NCBI GenBank assembly: GCA_004335635.1
Contig: QAXH01001796.1
Span: 1-23,387, forward strand
Direction of reading: 5' to 3'
DNA length: 23,387 nucleotides
Source of the DNA: Chloromonas sp. AAM2
Lineage: Eukaryota; Chlorophyta; Chlorophyceae; Chlamydomonadales; Chlamydomonadaceae
The position numbers and the translations under genes were made by a program. Each line of letters opens with the position of its first letter. Positions within the stretch are counted from its first letter, which is position 1. The notes under the pieces are model-generated. The model did not search any database. It was given only the letters and a program-made list of their open reading frames with translations, and was not told where the DNA came from. Shown piece after piece: positions 10,510 through 20,397 of the stretch.

Positions 10510-11943
10510 AGCACATGTCAGCGCTCATATACCGCGCCAGGCTGGGTGCTGTCAACGTCAACATTTGCCCGGAAGCCCGCAACTCGCTGACGCTTTGCAT
10601 TTCCAAGAATCCATGAAGCGCATGCCTGCTAACTTCGCTTATAAAAGTCGCTAGATTAGCGCAGCAAATTCACGGCCAGGGTCACAGGGCCCGAGACTCA
10701 CCGTTTGAATGTCTACCACTGCAATTGGCTGGCGCGGCGCCAGAATCATAGAAAGCCTAGCCCAGTCGCTCACTCACCTTGTTCTTGTTGGTCTGCGTCC
10801 TCGTCAATGCAACTCGCAGTTGACCAGGTCGCACATGACCTTGGCGACAATTCCAAGCAAGGGCAAGCGTGGGTGATCAGTCCGCTGCAGTGCTGGAACT
10901 ACCAGGTCAACAAGCAGGTCAACAAAGGTTTGACAAGTATGTTGAAAACGTCAAACCGACGGACTTTTCCTTCAGCGGAGCTCTTGCCATTCAGCAGTAG
11001 TAGAGCGTCTTCGCATTGCTTATGGTGGGCGGTCTCGCGTCTTTCTCTTCGTCTTGGCACACAAAGGCTCAAAACACAAGGTTCCATTCGTACGTTGTTG
11101 ACAAGGTTTGCGTTGTTCTTTGTGCCTTGGTATTGGTCCCACCATGGGGTGCAATTCCCCTTTCACTAGGCCGTTCGAATATACAGCCGTTCGGCAATAG
11201 AGCCTGTCACTGTATGGTGCAGTAGCATGGTGGAGTTACGCCAGTGTTGTGCGCCAATGCTCGGCTGGCTTGGGTTTGCTCAATGACATTCAGTCCCAGA
11301 ACTGGCAAACATCTTTTTTTTCGCTTGGTCTTAGTAGTTGCCGTATGCAAGCAAGTGCAGGCAGTGGCCCTTGTGTGAATGCTTTGTACATGATGAGAAC
11401 CGCAGCCATGTTCCTGCATCCCATAGACAGAGATTGACATCAGATAGGCATGCTTTTCTAGTGCGGGACTAACTCCCACAAAACACAGACACGCGGCCCA
11501 TGACGCTTGAGCAGGTGCGGGCACCCTGGGATGGATCGCCCTACATTGAATACATCTTCAGTCTCTGTGGCACCATCCTGAATCTCCAGACAGGCCCCTT
11601 TCTACGTGCCGACGTTACATCCTGTTCATGGGATGCTCAGCTTGCTTTCAGGCTGGCCGGCTCGCCCTCCAGGCAACTGAGGGGCAACCCGTGGCTGACT
11701 GGACAAGCATCGTTATCCTAGGATTGGCTTATCAAAAATGTCGTGCAGCCTATGAATGAACTGGCACATTTAGCGGAGTATCCGTCAGGGCAGAGACACC
11801 TGTCTTAGCATGCTTGTCAGGAATCCCGTATACGATATCCAGTGTTTTGAGGTCAACTGCAGCCTCGACAACAATACTGGCGTTGGTGCAGAGCAAGCAG
11901 CATCAACCATATTGCAAAGTGCTATGCTGGGGCAGTGTGCTTG
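10510..11943. other. Intergenic: 3' flank of the chaperonin gene and 5' flank of the large minus gene
   Basis: Two minus-strand genes face the same way here. Open frames of up to 154 codons exist (for example 10705-11169 plus, 11207-11524 minus) but show no recognisable domain or convincing splice context, so I leave them unannotated. Upstream exons of the large gene in this stretch cannot be excluded. Confidence 0.45.
11615..11619 (-). terminator. TGTAA poly(A)-type signal, chaperonin gene
   Basis: The plus strand reads TTACA, the first such copy downstream of the chaperonin stop codon (11944-11946). It implies a 3' untranslated region of about 330-350 nt. Confidence 0.35.
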
Positions 11944-13577
11944 TCAATCCAACTTGGCCAGGATGCTCTTCTCCGCCACGAATAGAATTGCCCCCTCCTT
12001 GAGCTCCACCTGCAAGGCGTTTGAGGGATGCTTGTGTTCAAACAATCAAGACAGGATATGAAAACAACTTTTCGACAACTGGCCAGCCAACGCCATGAAT
12101 GCGAGCGCCAGCTGTCCACCTGAACATCACCTTGGCACATGAAGGTATGCGATGCTGCATTGTGACAAGCAGTGGTGCAAAAAACAAACAACGCTCGTGT
12201 CCAAACCATTCAAAGAGGACGTGCTTGCAATTACGCCCATCATGAATACAGTACGTCAGTGGCAGGTGTCCGCCTAAACACCACACAAAGGTATGCGAAG
12301 CAGCATCGTGACGGACAATGGCAAAAACGACTAAGCACATACCTCGGCCATGGCGTACTTCTGGAACACCACCTTGTCCCCCGGGGCAAGCGCTAGCTTC
12401 ACTTCAGGCCCGACTGAAATAACCTGGCATGCACCAGAGCAAAAAACGCGAGCTGTAATGCAACACAGAAGGCCATGCGAGCATCCAGCCAATGCTTGAT
12501 GTTAGCAACACCAGCATGCCGAAAGCGGAATTGCCGCACAAAACCTGTAAACATGCCCTGTTGCGGTGTTATGCCATCAGCGATTGCGACCAGCAGGAAA
12601 CCAAGCGATGCAGACGGTTGATAACCCAAGTACCCCCACCCTCGCAAGAAGAATCACCAGCATCCGCCGCAGCCGAACTAAGCCAGTATCCTGCCATCAT
12701 AACTAACACACCTCGCCGAAGTGTGCATCAGAAGGTGCTTTGGGCCCTGACTTGGGAAGCAAAATGCCACCAGCTGTTTTCTGCAGCCAGAGCAAGCAAC
12801 ATAAGAAAAGTACCTATCAATTGATCAGTTCGTGTAAGTGCTCGTCTGGCCATAACAGATGCCTGATGCTGGAGATCGCCAAATGATGCGAATCAGTCAA
12901 AGCAGCCAAAACAATCAAATTGATTTGTTGGCCGTTGATGTTGGCTGTCTGTGTTCCGATTGGTTTTGTTTGCCAGCCAGACATATCTATCCAGAGAGCA
13001 ACATGCTTTCAAGGTTTCATGCCATGCCTTCAGTGCAACAGTCAAGTTTCATGCCTGTTGCAGTGAAGGCATGGCATGAAACCTGTGACACTTCATGCAA
13101 TGCAGTGTGACAGTGCGCAGCCCACCTGTTCCTCCTCCATGGGTTTGATGAGCACTCTGTCATGAATGGGTTCCATCTGCAGTGAGTCAGAGACCAGGCA
13201 CAAAAGTTGACTGACGCATCTGGTGCGCCTAGCATGGGATGAGATGCAGCCTGCCGGAACTCCGTTGGCTGGTGCTTGCCGGCAGGTGCAACCAGAAAGA
13301 TGGTTAATACCTTGGCAATGTCTAGACTGGCTTTTTCAGCAGTCAAAGCCCGTGATACCACCATGCTCCCTGCGCAGGACAGGAGAAACATGCTAGGACG
13401 ATCCAGAGCATTCCATGGGCTGTGACACTCGACACCAGAGCGGCCCATGGGTGCAGTGTCAATCGGAAGAGCAGAGCCTGAACTGCAACACAGAGCCTAA
13501 GTAAACTCACTTTGCGGCCGGGTGCTTGCATTCAACCGAGAGACGCTGGCTGCGGGGCGTGCCATTGTGAATGCCAT
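11944..13577 (-). CDS. Organellar (probably chloroplast) chaperonin 10, single GroES domain
   Basis: Exons on the minus strand: 13577-13511, 13369-13311, 13176-13126, 12780-12712, 12423-12343, 12009-11944; 393 nt, 130 residues, every junction in phase with GT-AG borders. Residues 1-about 40 are rich in Ala, Ser and Arg with almost no acidic residues, like a plastid or mitochondrial transit peptide. The GroES fold follows: IHDRVLIKPMEEE (46-58), then KTAGGILLP (60-68), the mobile loop with its hydrophobic tripeptide that docks on Cpn60, then VISVGPEV (83-90), the APGDKVVF strand (95-102) and ILAKLD at the end. Length fits one domain plus presequence, as in CPN11-type plastid co-chaperonins, not the two-domain Cpn20. 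It would cap Cpn60 during folding. Chloroplast rather than mitochondrion is inferred. A divergent gene starts 424 bp away. Confidence 0.93.
12010..12342. repeat. Diverged tandem duplication in chaperonin intron 5
   Basis: Two stretches about 145 bp apart (centred on 12143 and 12288) share AAGGTATGCGA followed by similar GC-rich and A-rich text, and both are preceded by similar GTCC...CCT...AACA segments. This looks like an old local duplication within the intron, with no coding role. Confidence 0.55.
13012..13084. repeat. Near-perfect 30-bp inverted repeat (hairpin) in chaperonin intron 3
   Basis: Left arm 13012-13041 and right arm 13055-13084 are reverse complements at 29 of 30 positions, separated by a 13-nt loop. 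The structure lies wholly inside the intron 12781-13125, which is transcribed on the minus strand. A small terminal-inverted-repeat element or a precursor of small RNA are both possible. Confidence 0.92.
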
Positions 13578-14001
13578 CTTGATGCAATGTGTAATCCAAC
13601 GCAGTTCGTGCCAGCTGCTGAAGTGCTTTCTCTGCTGCCCTGCACCACTGCGATGGCCAGCAAATGACGGTTGTTAGTCAGTTGACACACTTTTTGCGGC
13701 TGTGGGCAATCAGCAGCAGCTGACGCATGGAAACCCGCAATCGTGCCACTGTACTGCACTCTGAGCGCTGCAACAGTCTAGCCGCCGAACAAGGGATTGA
13801 AGGTGTACAGGTGTGCAGATTTGAGGTGCACAGTCACAGTTCTGGCTGACTTTGTACGCACAGCGCAGCAACAGCCTACGCTCATTCAATTGGTGACAGG
13901 GTGACAAATAATAGCCTTATGCTCGTGGTACTCACCGTTGCCATCCGCCCACCTCTGCTTGCAGTGCTCAAGCCAGACAGAGCTCCCAGCGTGCTGCAGC
14001 C
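13578..14001. promoter_or_regulatory. Shared divergent promoter region, chaperonin 10 and release factor 1
   Basis: There are 424 bp between the two start codons, which point away from each other. The region must hold both 5' untranslated regions and promoters. It has no credible coding exon. An A/T-rich stretch at about 13904-13920 could serve the plus-strand gene, but no certain TATA box or heat-shock element was seen. Confidence 0.6.
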
Positions 14002-17000
14002 ATGCAAGCAGCGCCATGCAGCAAGTGCATGCCTGCGCAAGTAACGCCTAATGTGCTGCTACGACCTGTGGCACGCATCATGCCAGGGCAATGCTTCCAG
14101 CCTTGCAGGCCCATCACACAGCGATGTCCTGCAGCCCAGCAGCAACGTACACGGCATGCAGTGCGCTGCCGTGCCTTGGAAAACTACATGGTCGACAAGC
14201 TGAGAGCAACAGAATTAACTTACAAGGAGCTGCAACTGCGCATGGCTGATCCAGATGTGAGCATTCACTGCGTACTGCAGCAGCTCAGGTGCCGCCACAT
14301 CACCCCAGGAACGGTGCCACTAGCATAAGCACTGTTTGAACCTAGAAAAGAGAGCAACGAGGCAGTAATAAACCCCCAGGCGTTGTGCACCTGGTGTGGC
14401 AATCAGAATCACTGGAATTAGTTGGCAGGACAGAGTAGCAAAGTCTGCAATGGCACAGGTTGTGCTGCCAATGCCGCCAGCTGTAGCTACCGTTCTGGCG
14501 ACACTCTGTGTACATGTGCAGGTTGCCAGCAATGCTACTGAGTTCCAGAAAGTCGCCAAGGCTGCAGCGGACATTGAAACGATGGTCACACTGTACAAGT
14601 GCGTTCCGCAGCATCGCACAAGCATTTGCAGCTCAGCCCAGTCCCAGGGAGCTGAGGGTATATCCAGAACCAGAACAATGTTTGGAATACTAGCCGTGTG
14701 GCCCTGACCAGCAATGCTGAGGATCTGAAAACTCAGGGACAGTCCCTACTGTCAACACAGCATTGGTCAGCAAACAGGACCCAGCCTGCACGACCCAAGT
14801 ACACAATTGGTGATTCGTTTGAGGGACGGGTTAATCCTGGGACTGCCAGCCAGATTGAGAGCTTGTCAGTTACACCAGGCCCCGCATTCAAGGCCAGCAA
14901 AGTGCAGCCCAAGGTGACCTGGCCTGGGTTTGACGGGTTTATGCACGTTTCTGTCCCCTGCAGGTCACACTGTGAGACTGAGAAGCAGTTGGTGGAGTCA
15001 CAGGCCTACCTAAAGGAGGTGCAGGTGGGTGCAAGGGGACAGAAGGCCGAACATGTATCCCCATGATACTGCATAGACAGCTTTGTCGTAGAAGCTTGGT
15101 TGAGCAGGGTATGCTCCCTAAACAAAGCTACCAGATAGTAAGGGATATCGCATTTTCTGATGCATAGCCTACAACACTGACCGACAAGAGTGCACCAAGG
15201 CTTGAGCAGGACGCAAGGCGTCATCAGCAAGCGCGACACTGCATAGCGCTTGATAGCGAGGCAATGTGCTGAGAAGGGGGGAGGCTGGGGCAGTACCTCA
15301 TCACTCCTCTGACCTGCCAATCCCTTGCCGAGATCTTGCAGAACGATCCTGAGATGGCTGAGTTTGCGCGCGAGGAGATCGCAGAGCTCAGCTCACAGAT
15401 TGTCTCCCTGGAGGAGCAGCTCAGAGTCATGCTGCTGCCAAAGTGAGTCAGACAGCCCTTTAGACGGTCTATTTGCATCAGTGACCCATGTGGGTCAGAC
15501 AGCCCATGTGAGTCAACAGCGGCTGCATCTGGGTCAAGCATGCCTGGTCGGTGCAGCGTGTGTCTAAGGGCGGGCCATCAGCCGCATTAGGCAACTGTGT
15601 CTAAGCTGGTGTCAAGGCGTAGCAGGGGCCATGCGCAGCAACATTGGGAACCGATTGTGCAACCCATTGTGGTGGCTGTCTGCCACACACAGGGGCATCC
15701 AACACTGCAAACAGCCTGCAGCCTGACAACGTAATCCACGGCACACCGGCAACAGGTGTTCGACAGCTGTGTTTGGCACACTCTGGTCGGCACACCGTTG
15801 ACGTTGCTTTCCGGGGCTATGATCGGGGATGTGTATGCAACGTTGGCGCCTGTAGGGATCCGCTGGATGACCGCAACATCATGTTGGAAATCCGGGGTGG
15901 TGCGGGCGGAGACGAGGCAGCCATCTGGGCGGGAGACCTGTACCGGATGTACCTGAGATATGCACAGGTAAGCCCTGAATGCACGAGATAACAGTTGAGT
16001 CACGAGGCAACCTGGACAGGTTCTGGCTCTATACTGCGGTGCAGCCTCAATTCAGGCAAGAAAACATTGCAATGACAATGGTGATGTGCTGAGCTGATCG
16101 TTGCAAGGACCATATGCGCACACATTCCAACCGTGCCATGTCGGCCGCCTGCCTTGGTGGTTGCAAGATGGCAAGCATCATCGTCTTGCCAGAATGGTAG
16201 CAAATGGCAACGTCTTGCCAATTGAAATTCAGGCAGGTGACGCTGTTGACCGCAGAAAGTAGGCTGGGACGTCAAGCTTCTCAGCTACACAGCCGCTGAG
16301 TCGGGGGGCTACAAGGAAGTCATTGCGCAGGTACGGTGTCACAAGGGCAGATGGGGTGGCAATACGCACGGTCACTGGCACAGCTGGATGGCTGCTACAT
16401 AGCCGGATGGTTTTCCAATGTGGCCAGATCAGCAGGTCAGAACTTGCTGTTAGCCCTTTTGGTATGACTTTATGTATGCTGTGCGCTGAACCACCTGTCG
16501 GAACAATCGTGGATTGCACACGTGATGCCCCGAGCACTGAGGTACTCTGTTGTTTTAATGCACTGTATTCAGCTTGAAAAGCAGTTGCGTCATTTTTGCA
16601 GCCAGTAGGGTTTGATAGATGTTTGAGCCGAGTTCGTATGCGTTTACGTCACTGCGTGCTTCAGGTTATCGGCGACCGTGTGTACAGTAAGCTCAAGTGG
16701 GAGGCGGGGGTGCACCGCGTGCAGCGCGTGCCCGCCACCGAGGCACAGGGGCGCGTGCACACATCCACCGCCACGGTGGCAATCATGCCCGAGGTCGACG
16801 AGGTGGACGTGCAGGTGGGTACAACACGGCGAAGTGGCCAGAGTGCAGTGGGTGGGGCTCGGAGCTCTGCTGCCCGGGGTAGCCTGTCACTGGGTGCAGT
16901 GCCGCGGGTTGTGCGAGTGCGGGGAGTGGGAGTACTCCCTTACTGTGTGGTTGTTAGTTTACGATATGGTGTGGTTCTGGCGCACCTCCAACATGTCATA

Positions 17001-18633
17001 CTTGATCTGCTCTCTTCTCTCGCAGATTGCCCCCAATGACATTGAGATCAAGTTTGCCCGTGCCAGCGGTGCGGGGGGTCAGAACGTGAACAAGGTCGAA
17101 ACAGCAGTCGACCTGGTGCACAAGCCCACAGGCATTCGGGTGTTCTGCCAGGAGCAGCGGACACAGGTAAGACGGGACACGGGTCGTGAGCGGTGGCTTG
17201 CGGGGGCATGGGTCGCGAGCGGTGGCTTGCGGGGACACGGGTCATGAGCGATGGCTTGCGGGGACACGGGGTCGGGCAACGCTGGGGCAATCTGGGGCCA
17301 CTAAACGTCCAGACTGGGCACCCCCGTTCCGTAGGCATCCCGGCGGGACACTCATGACGCCTTCTTTCGTGACGTTCATAAACCACAGGAGTTCGACCAA
17401 GCGCCAGCTGGAGTGTCACAATCTTTGAGTTGTGCCTGTGTGGGAACTGTCAGCACTGTGTCTGCTCTATCAGCACTGGTTGCTGTGTTGACGGTATTGT
17501 TCGTTTTCCCTCACTGTGGTGCAGACCCAGAACATGGAGCGTGCGATGGCCATCCTGCGAGCGCGTCTGTTCGAGGCGGAGCTGCAGCGACAGCAGGCCG
17601 AGATTTATGCAGCACGCAAGAGCCAGGTGGGGCTACCTGGTGACGAAGATGCTTGAACCTCGAATCGAATATAATGATTGTGTGAGGGTGGAGGTTAGTA
17701 CGATTAGTGTGAGGGTGGAGGTTTGTGCGAGGGTGCAACACATGAGATGGGCTGACATGCATGCTGATTACACAGCCCGTCTGCCTAGCACTCTGTGTGC
17801 CCATGTCTGCATGTCCTGTAGTCCCGTTATACCCCTGGCTGTGCTGTACACTGATAAGACTGTGTCTGAACAATGATGGGTACAATCGCTGACCCGTGTG
17901 TAATTCTCCGCATCAACACTGATGCAGTCCTGTTGTGCTAGCGGCGCTGAACACTGCTGGCGCTGTGGCCACAAATTGCGCTGTCCGCATAACACTGGCG
18001 ATACTGTTGCTGAGCATTGATGAGCATGGGCTTGGTCTCAGGTGGGCACGGGTGACCGGAGTGAGAAGATCAAGACGTACAACTACAAGGACAGCCGCGT
18101 CAGCGACCACCGCCTCAAGGTCAACTTTGACCTTACGAAGATGATGGATGGTGGGTGCTGGGGCACAGCTGGCCACACACATCGCGCGCGAGGTTTGGAT
18201 CCCTAGCTTGCAGACCAGACGGCATCTGCCGCTCTAGGTATACTTTGTGGTGATTTGGCTGCTGTCGGAGCATGTGAACACGTCATTGCGCCAAACACGG
18301 GGCATGTGTGTGTGACAGACAATCAGTTTGGTTGTCCTTAGACTGGTGTTGTCTACACACTGCGTCTGTGTTAACCAGGGGATGAAGGAGCACGCAAAAC
18401 ACTAAACAGAATTGCGTCATAACTTCCCCCTCAAAAAACAAAGTTGGGCTTTCCAACAAGCTCATTCCAGCATTTCCTGCGTGACGCTGTGTTGCTGCCT
18501 GTTGCGACCTCCAGGTGACATTGAGGACGCCATCATGTCCATGGTGGCCGCTGACCAGCAGGAGCAGCTCCGGGAGCTGGCAGAGAGCATGAACGGGCCC
18601 GCGCCCACACCAGCCACTGCCGGGGCACGCTGA
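14002..18633 (+). CDS. Organellar (probably chloroplast) peptide chain release factor 1
   Basis: Eleven exons: 14002-14256, 14522-14598, 14964-15024, 15342-15442, 15856-15967, 16256-16330, 16665-16814, 17026-17166, 17525-17626, 18042-18150, 18515-18633; 1,302 nt, 433 residues, all phases agree. It recognises UAA and UAG stop codons on organellar ribosomes and triggers peptide release. Residues 1-about 57 form a basic Cys/Pro/Arg-rich presequence. The domain-1 helices follow, then GGAGGDEAA (179-187), the PAT tripeptide anticodon (250-252), the peptidyl-hydrolysis loop GAGGQNVNK with GGQ at 294-296, and SRVSDHR after exon 9. Core length matches bacterial RF1 (about 360), and no rescue-factor-type deletion is present. 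PAT rather than SPF rules out RF2. Exon 9 starts at 17525 because this keeps the RTQ...ERAM spacing seen in RF1. Targeting to plastid rather than mitochondrion is inferred. Confidence 0.95.
17181..17267. repeat. 29-bp tandem repeat, three copies, in release factor intron 8
   Basis: Units at 17181-17209, 17210-17238 and 17239-17267 share GAGCGGTGGCTTGCGGGG with few changes. They start 15 bp after the donor site at 17167. Confidence 0.92.
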
Positions 18634-20397
18634 ACTCTGCACTGGAACAATTGTAGCTGTGCATGCATATACATTCACACAGCAAGCTAGGGGTGTCAAT
18701 TAGTAGTGATTTGATTGGGTTTGTGCCAGATGCCGTGCACATGGACAATGGTTTGATGCAAATGCCCTTAATTACCAACATCCGGTATCAACATCAGCTG
18801 AGGGCTGCAGATATGAACGGCCGTTGAGGCTGATGGCAGGTAATAACATACACCTTACCACGCAGCGGCTTGCCTTGGAGACTGGAGATGGGTTTCAAGA
18901 AGAGTGGTGTTGAGCTGGTATTTTGACGTGATGCCGTGCCCAAGCCAGTTGTGGCAGGGCATGCATTAAAAACAAGATCTTTTTTTGGATGCGCATTGTA
19001 CCCCAATCAACGATGTTGGTGGTCAAGGTTTCTATGCTATGACATGATGGGTTTTTTCGTGCCTCCTTGCAGGAGTATGTGCATGTGTGGTATACTCTCA
19101 CGTTCTGAGATTAGGAGAGATGGAAGGCCCGTGCTTCGCTTTACAAGTCACACCAAGCATGCATTAGCTCCATCTCTGTTGTGAGTGATGTAAACTTGTT
19201 ACGCTTCTTGTACAAGGGCACGAGGGTAATTGAAAGGTTTGTGAGGACATGTGCTTGTAGTCATGTTGCCCCTTGCCGAGGTGCTGTGTGCTTTGCCACC
19301 GGTCCCTGTTCAGATTGTGACGCTCATGCCAGCCTGGCCTAAGCTTCAATGCGCCGCTGTGTCCCGCAATGCTAGCTGTGCCAGGTGTCACCTGGTTTTG
19401 GCTCTTTAGACACACATTCTTTTACTTATACGCAAAGAGGTAAAACGCAGACGCATGCACAGAACAGACCAGGACACCTAGGAATGGTCCAGGGTTTGGG
19501 ATGGGGTTTGGAGCGGTACACCTCGTTCAGGCGGCACTGCACTGCTAACGATAAAGAACAACAATTCTACATGTATAACCGTGCTCGTGCTGATGTGAAT
19601 GCTAGATATGGGGCGCAGGAGGGTTAGAGGTCGAGATACCCTTGTCAACCCTCATCAGGCCGGCACACAGCAGGCAAGCCGAGGTGCCCACGAGAAACGT
19701 AACGTGAGATGGAGGCAAGTTGGCAGGTTTCGCAATGAAACTTGTTACAATTGGGTTCGACGCAGCCTTGAATTGTGAGAACGCGACAGATAGAGAACGC
19801 ATCATCAAGCAGTTCCGCCTTTCCAATTGGCGTGATGAGCGCCATTTCAGACCATCGTGGCAAAGCCCCCCTGAATGCTCGTTGATCACGCCACTATCAG
19901 GGCATTGCGCTACTCGTTCAGGCAAGTCCGGCTGTCAAGGTTCCGTTCGTGAGGACGTGATCCATCGCCATACAGGTGTCCACGACCTACAACCATGTGA
20001 ACATGCCGAACACTCAAATGCCGATCGCAAGCGATTTCACGTAGCATTGTTGTTTGAAGTTCGCCCATGCAAGGGTTTAGACCCCCAAGGGTTTAGAGGC
20101 CCCCCGCACATGACGATGGTATGAGGCTGTAGGATCCAAGATGTTGCATGCAATTTTCTTTCATATTTGTAACGTGACTTTTGGAAAGATGCATTACAAT
20201 GCTGTCACGCTGACCACGATGCAACTAAACGACCAGATGTGCTGGATGAAACGCCACACACACCTTTGCGACCAATCAGGCAAGGCATTTGCTCCATGTG
20301 ATCAGGGTTGAGCACCTAAGAATAGTGTTAAACACCGTTGGGGTCAAGTCAGCTGTGGAAGTTACCCCAGTCTCGGTTATGCATGCAGGGCCTACGC
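18634..20397. other. Intergenic region: 3' flank of release factor gene and 5' flank of the ubiquitin-like gene
   Basis: No exon is recognised over about 1.76 kb. A 134-codon plus frame at 19720-20124 and an overlapping minus frame (19645-19863, with a Cys-rich CVEPNCNKFHCETCQ segment) are open but match no family I know. Part of this may be 5' untranslated region or unseen first exons of the next gene. Two copies of AAGGGTTTAG (20071-20080 and 20087-20096) resemble plant telo-boxes. Confidence 0.45.
19189..19193 (+). terminator. TGTAA poly(A)-type signal, release factor gene
   Basis: It is the first TGTAA after the stop codon at 18633 and would give a long 3' untranslated region of about 560-580 nt, so the assignment is tentative. 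Confidence 0.3.

Noticed and set aside
10705..11169. 154-codon plus-strand frame
   Set aside because: No domain, no signal, and no codon or splice features that set it apart from background.
12636..12680. A stretch in chaperonin intron 4 that looks like a frameshifted copy of the GroES mobile loop
   Set aside because: The true mobile-loop exon (12712-12780) is present, in frame and spliced cleanly; the likeness is partial and probably chance.
15440..15540. Repeated GTGAGTCAGACAGCCC-like text in release factor intron 4
   Set aside because: Short and imperfect; not enough to call a separate repeat feature.
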